Source: Oscillospiraceae bacterium (GTDB lineage: Bacteria > Bacillota > Clostridia > Oscillospirales > Oscillospiraceae). Taken from it: a stretch of 5,846 nucleotides of DNA. The notes beneath the pieces are model-generated. The model did no database searches and was not told the origin of the DNA. It saw nothing but the letters and a program-made list of their open reading frames with translations. The position numbers were made by a program, and so were the translations under genes. The DNA lies in assembly GCA_029067025.1 (NCBI GenBank), contig JAIEFH010000223.1:1-5846 (forward strand). Reading direction: 5' to 3'. Numbering within the stretch: the stretch's first letter is position 1; each line of letters opens with the position of its first letter. Below, one piece after another: positions 3,762 through 5,846 of this stretch.

Positions 3762-5846
3762 ATGCAGGATAAAATCGTCATCAAAGGCGCACGGGAAAAC
3801 AACCTGAAAAACATTGACGTCACCATCCCCCGGGACAAGCTGGTGGTCTTGACCGGGCTGTCCGGGTCGGGCAAATCCTCCCTGGCCTTTGAGACGCTGT
3901 ACGCCGAGGGCCAGCGGCGGTATGTGGAGTCCCTGTCCTCCTACGCCCGGATGTTTTTGGGCCAGATGGAGAAGCCGGACGTGGACTACATCGAGGGCCT
4001 GTCCCCCGCCATCTCCATCGACCAAAAGACCACCAGCAAAAACCCCCGCTCCACCGTGGGCACGGTGACGGAGATCTACGACTATCTGCGCCTGCTGTGG
4101 GCGCGGGTGGGCACCCCCCACTGCCCCAACTGCGGCAAGGAGATCAAGCAGCAGACCATCGACCAGATCATCGACCAGGTGATGACGCTGCCCGAGGCCA
4201 CCCGTATCCAGGTGCTGGCCCCCGTCATCCGTGGCAAGAAGGGCGAGCACAACAAGGTGTTCGAGGACGCGCGCAAGTCCGGCTACGTCCGCGTCCGCGC
4301 CGACGGTTCCTTATACGACCTCACCGAGGAGATCAAGCTGGACAAGAACCGCAAGCACTCCATTGAGATCGTGGTGGACCGTCTGGTTATCCGGGAGGAC
4401 ATCACCCGGCGGCTCACCGACAGCGTGGAGGTGGCCTCCAACCTGTCCGGCGGCATCGTCATCATCAATGTGCTGGGGGACGAGGAGCGGGACATCCTGT
4501 TCTCCCAGAATTACGCCTGTGAGGACTGCGGCGTGTCCATCGACGAGCTGACTCCCCGTATGTTCTCCTTCAACAACCCCTTTGGGGCCTGCCCCACCTG
4601 CACCGGTCTGGGCAGCCAGATGAAGATCGACCCCGACCGCATCATCCCCAACCGCTCCCTGTCCATTTTGGAGGGGGCCATCACCGCCTCCGGCTGGAAC
4701 CACATCAAGTCCGACGGCATCTCCCGGATGTACTTCGACGCGCTGGCGAAAAAGTACAAGTTTAAGCTCACCGACCCGGTGGAAAAGCTGTCCGACGAGG
4801 TGATGGACATCATCCTCTACGGCACAAAGGGGGAAAAACTGACCCTGAACTACGACCAGCCCCGGGGTAAGGGCACGCTGTACCAGCCCTTTGAGGGCAT
4901 TGTGAACAACCTGGAGCGCCGCTACCGGGAGACCCAGTCCGACGCCATGAAGCGGGAGATCGAGGAGTGCATGAGCGAGTGCCCCTGTCCCACCTGCCAG
5001 GGTAAGCGGCTCAAACGGGAGGCGCTGGCGGTCACCGTGGGGGGCAGCTCCATCCACGAGTTCTGCGAGAAGCCGGTGGACGAGGCCCTGGCCTTCCTGG
5101 ACACCGTCACCCTCACCGAAACGCAATCCATGATCGCTGACCAGATTTTGAAGGAGATCCGTTCCCGGCTGGGCTTTTTGCGCTCGGTGGGGCTGCAATA
5201 CCTGACCCTCACCCGCCAGGCGGGCACCCTGTCCGGCGGCGAGAGCCAGCGCATCCGGCTGGCCACCCAGATCGGCTCCTCCCTGATGGGGGTGCTGTAT
5301 ATCCTGGACGAGCCGTCCATCGGCCTGCACCAGCGGGACAACGATCTGCTGCTGGGCACCTTAAAGCATCTCCGGGATCTGGGCAACACCCTGATCGTGG
5401 TGGAGCACGACGAGGACACCATGCGGGCCGCCGACTACATCGTGGACATCGGCCCCGGGGCGGGCGTCCACGGCGGCCAGGTGGTGGCCTGCGGCACCGC
5501 CCAACAGGTCATGGACACCCCCGGCTCCGTCACCGGCGACTACCTGGCGGGGCGGAAGAAGGTGCCCGTACCCACGCAGCGGCGGGCAGGGAACGGCCAT
5601 ACCCTCACCGTCCAGGGGGCGGCGGAGAACAATCTGCGGCACATCGACGTGGGGTTCCCCCTGGGGACGTTTATCGCCGTCACCGGCGTGTCCGGCTCGG
5701 GCAAGTCCTCCCTGGTCAACGAGATTTTGTATAAGCGGCTGGGCGCGGAGCTGAACCGCACCAAGGCCCGCCCCGGCAGACACGACGGCATGGAGGGCAT
5801 CGAGCATCTCGATAAGGTCATCGCTATCGACCAGTCCCCCATCGGC
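3762..5846 (+). CDS. uvrA: Excinuclease ABC subunit UvrA (3' partial)
   Basis: UvrA is the dimeric ABC-type ATPase that first finds DNA lesions and loads UvrB in nucleotide excision repair. The ATG at 3762 has AAGGAG at 3748-3753 with 8 nt spacing, and the frame stays open for 695 codons to the window end. About 250 residues are missing relative to usual UvrA lengths near 940-950. Visible landmarks in order are the first Walker A GLSGSGKS (32-39) and the AEGQRRYVESLSSYAR segment. A C4 zinc module follows (C253, C256, C277, C280), the same spacing as in E. coli UvrA. Further on are a CPTCQGKRL motif, the ABC signature LSGGESQ (490-496), Walker B ending in D516-E517 within ILDEPSIGLH, and the second Walker A GVSGSGKS (642-649). 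A further CPNC pair lies at 121-124. The second zinc finger, signature and Walker B lie beyond the window. No defect is seen. An own promoter precedes it at 3691-3719. Confidence 0.97.
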   Translation, partial: MQDKIVIKGARENNLKNIDVTIPRDKLVVLTGLSGSGKSSLAFETLYAEGQRRYVESLSSYARMFLGQMEKPDVDYIEGLSPAISIDQKTTSKNPRSTVGTVTEIYDYLRLLWARVGTPHCPNCGKEIKQQTIDQIIDQVMTLPEATRIQVLAPVIRGKKGEHNKVFEDARKSGYVRVRADGSLYDLTEEIKLDKNRKHSIEIVVDRLVIREDITRRLTDSVEVASNLSGGIVIINVLGDEERDILFSQNYACEDCGVSIDELTPRMFSFNNPFGACPTCTGLGSQMKIDPDRIIPNRSLSILEGAITASGWNHIKSDGISRMYFDALAKKYKFKLTDPVEKLSDEVMDIILYGTKGEKLTLNYDQPRGKGTLYQPFEGIVNNLERRYRETQSDAMKREIEECMSECPCPTCQGKRLKREALAVTVGGSSIHEFCEKPVDEALAFLDTVTLTETQSMIADQILKEIRSRLGFLRSVGLQYLTLTRQAGTLSGGESQRIRLATQIGSSLMGVLYILDEPSIGLHQRDNDLLLGTLKHLRDLGNTLIVVEHDEDTMRAADYIVDIGPGAGVHGGQVVACGTAQQVMDTPGSVTGDYLAGRKKVPVPTQRRAGNGHTLTVQGAAENNLRHIDVGFPLGTFIAVTGVSGSGKSSLVNEILYKRLGAELNRTKARPGRHDGMEGIEHLDKVIAIDQSPIG

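Noticed and set aside
3528..4250. 240-codon minus-strand open frame spanning the uvrA promoter and start.
   Set aside because: It overlaps paralogue B, the promoter and the uvrA N-terminus on the opposite strand, and shows no recognisable domain.
4311..5330. 339-codon open frame on the minus strand opposite uvrA.
   Set aside because: It lies entirely within the conserved uvrA coding region, and its translation is His, Gln, Gly and Val-rich. It is a compositional shadow.

Overview
The window looks like a chromosomal stretch from a GC-rich Firmicute, most plausibly a gut Clostridia/Oscillospiraceae-type bacterium. The reasons are strong AAGGAGG-type ribosome binding sites before nearly every gene, marked G/C preference at third codon positions, and Gram-positive-style UvrB/UvrA proteins. 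The taxonomic placement is inference; no rRNA or other marker is present. Every gene reads on the + strand, and no tRNA, rRNA, CRISPR array, insertion sequence or phage gene was seen.

Layout: (1) the 3' end of uvrB, with its C-terminal UVR motif (1-217); (2) a YbaK/EbsC-type Cys-tRNA(Pro) deacylase gene that starts directly at the uvrB stop and is broken by one extra A in an A8 run (218-710); (3) an M28 zinc peptidase with two membrane helices inserted in its catalytic domain (715-1650); (4) an unrecognised three-helix membrane protein with an exported domain (1663-2430); (5) an MmcQ/YjbR-family protein (2483-2863); (6, 7) two adjacent small membrane proteins that are recognisably paralogous (2891-3253 and 3295-3672); (8) a short AT-rich intergenic region with a good sigma-70/A-type promoter, and then uvrA (3762 to beyond the window end), of which the first 695 codons are present.

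Genes 1-7 are separated by 0 to 52 nt with no convincing terminator, so they may form one transcript led by uvrB; uvrA appears to have its own promoter. UvrA and UvrB are the damage-recognition components of nucleotide excision repair and are frequently adjacent in Firmicutes. Here about 3.5 kb of apparently unrelated genes lies between them. The YjbR-type gene is notable because E. coli yjbR also neighbours uvrA. I see no clear evidence for a wholly new system. The best leads are the homopolymer frameshift in the deacylase gene, the tandem membrane-protein paralogues, the membrane-embedded M28 peptidase next to an orphan exported-domain protein, and a LexA-like imperfect palindrome in the uvrA promoter.
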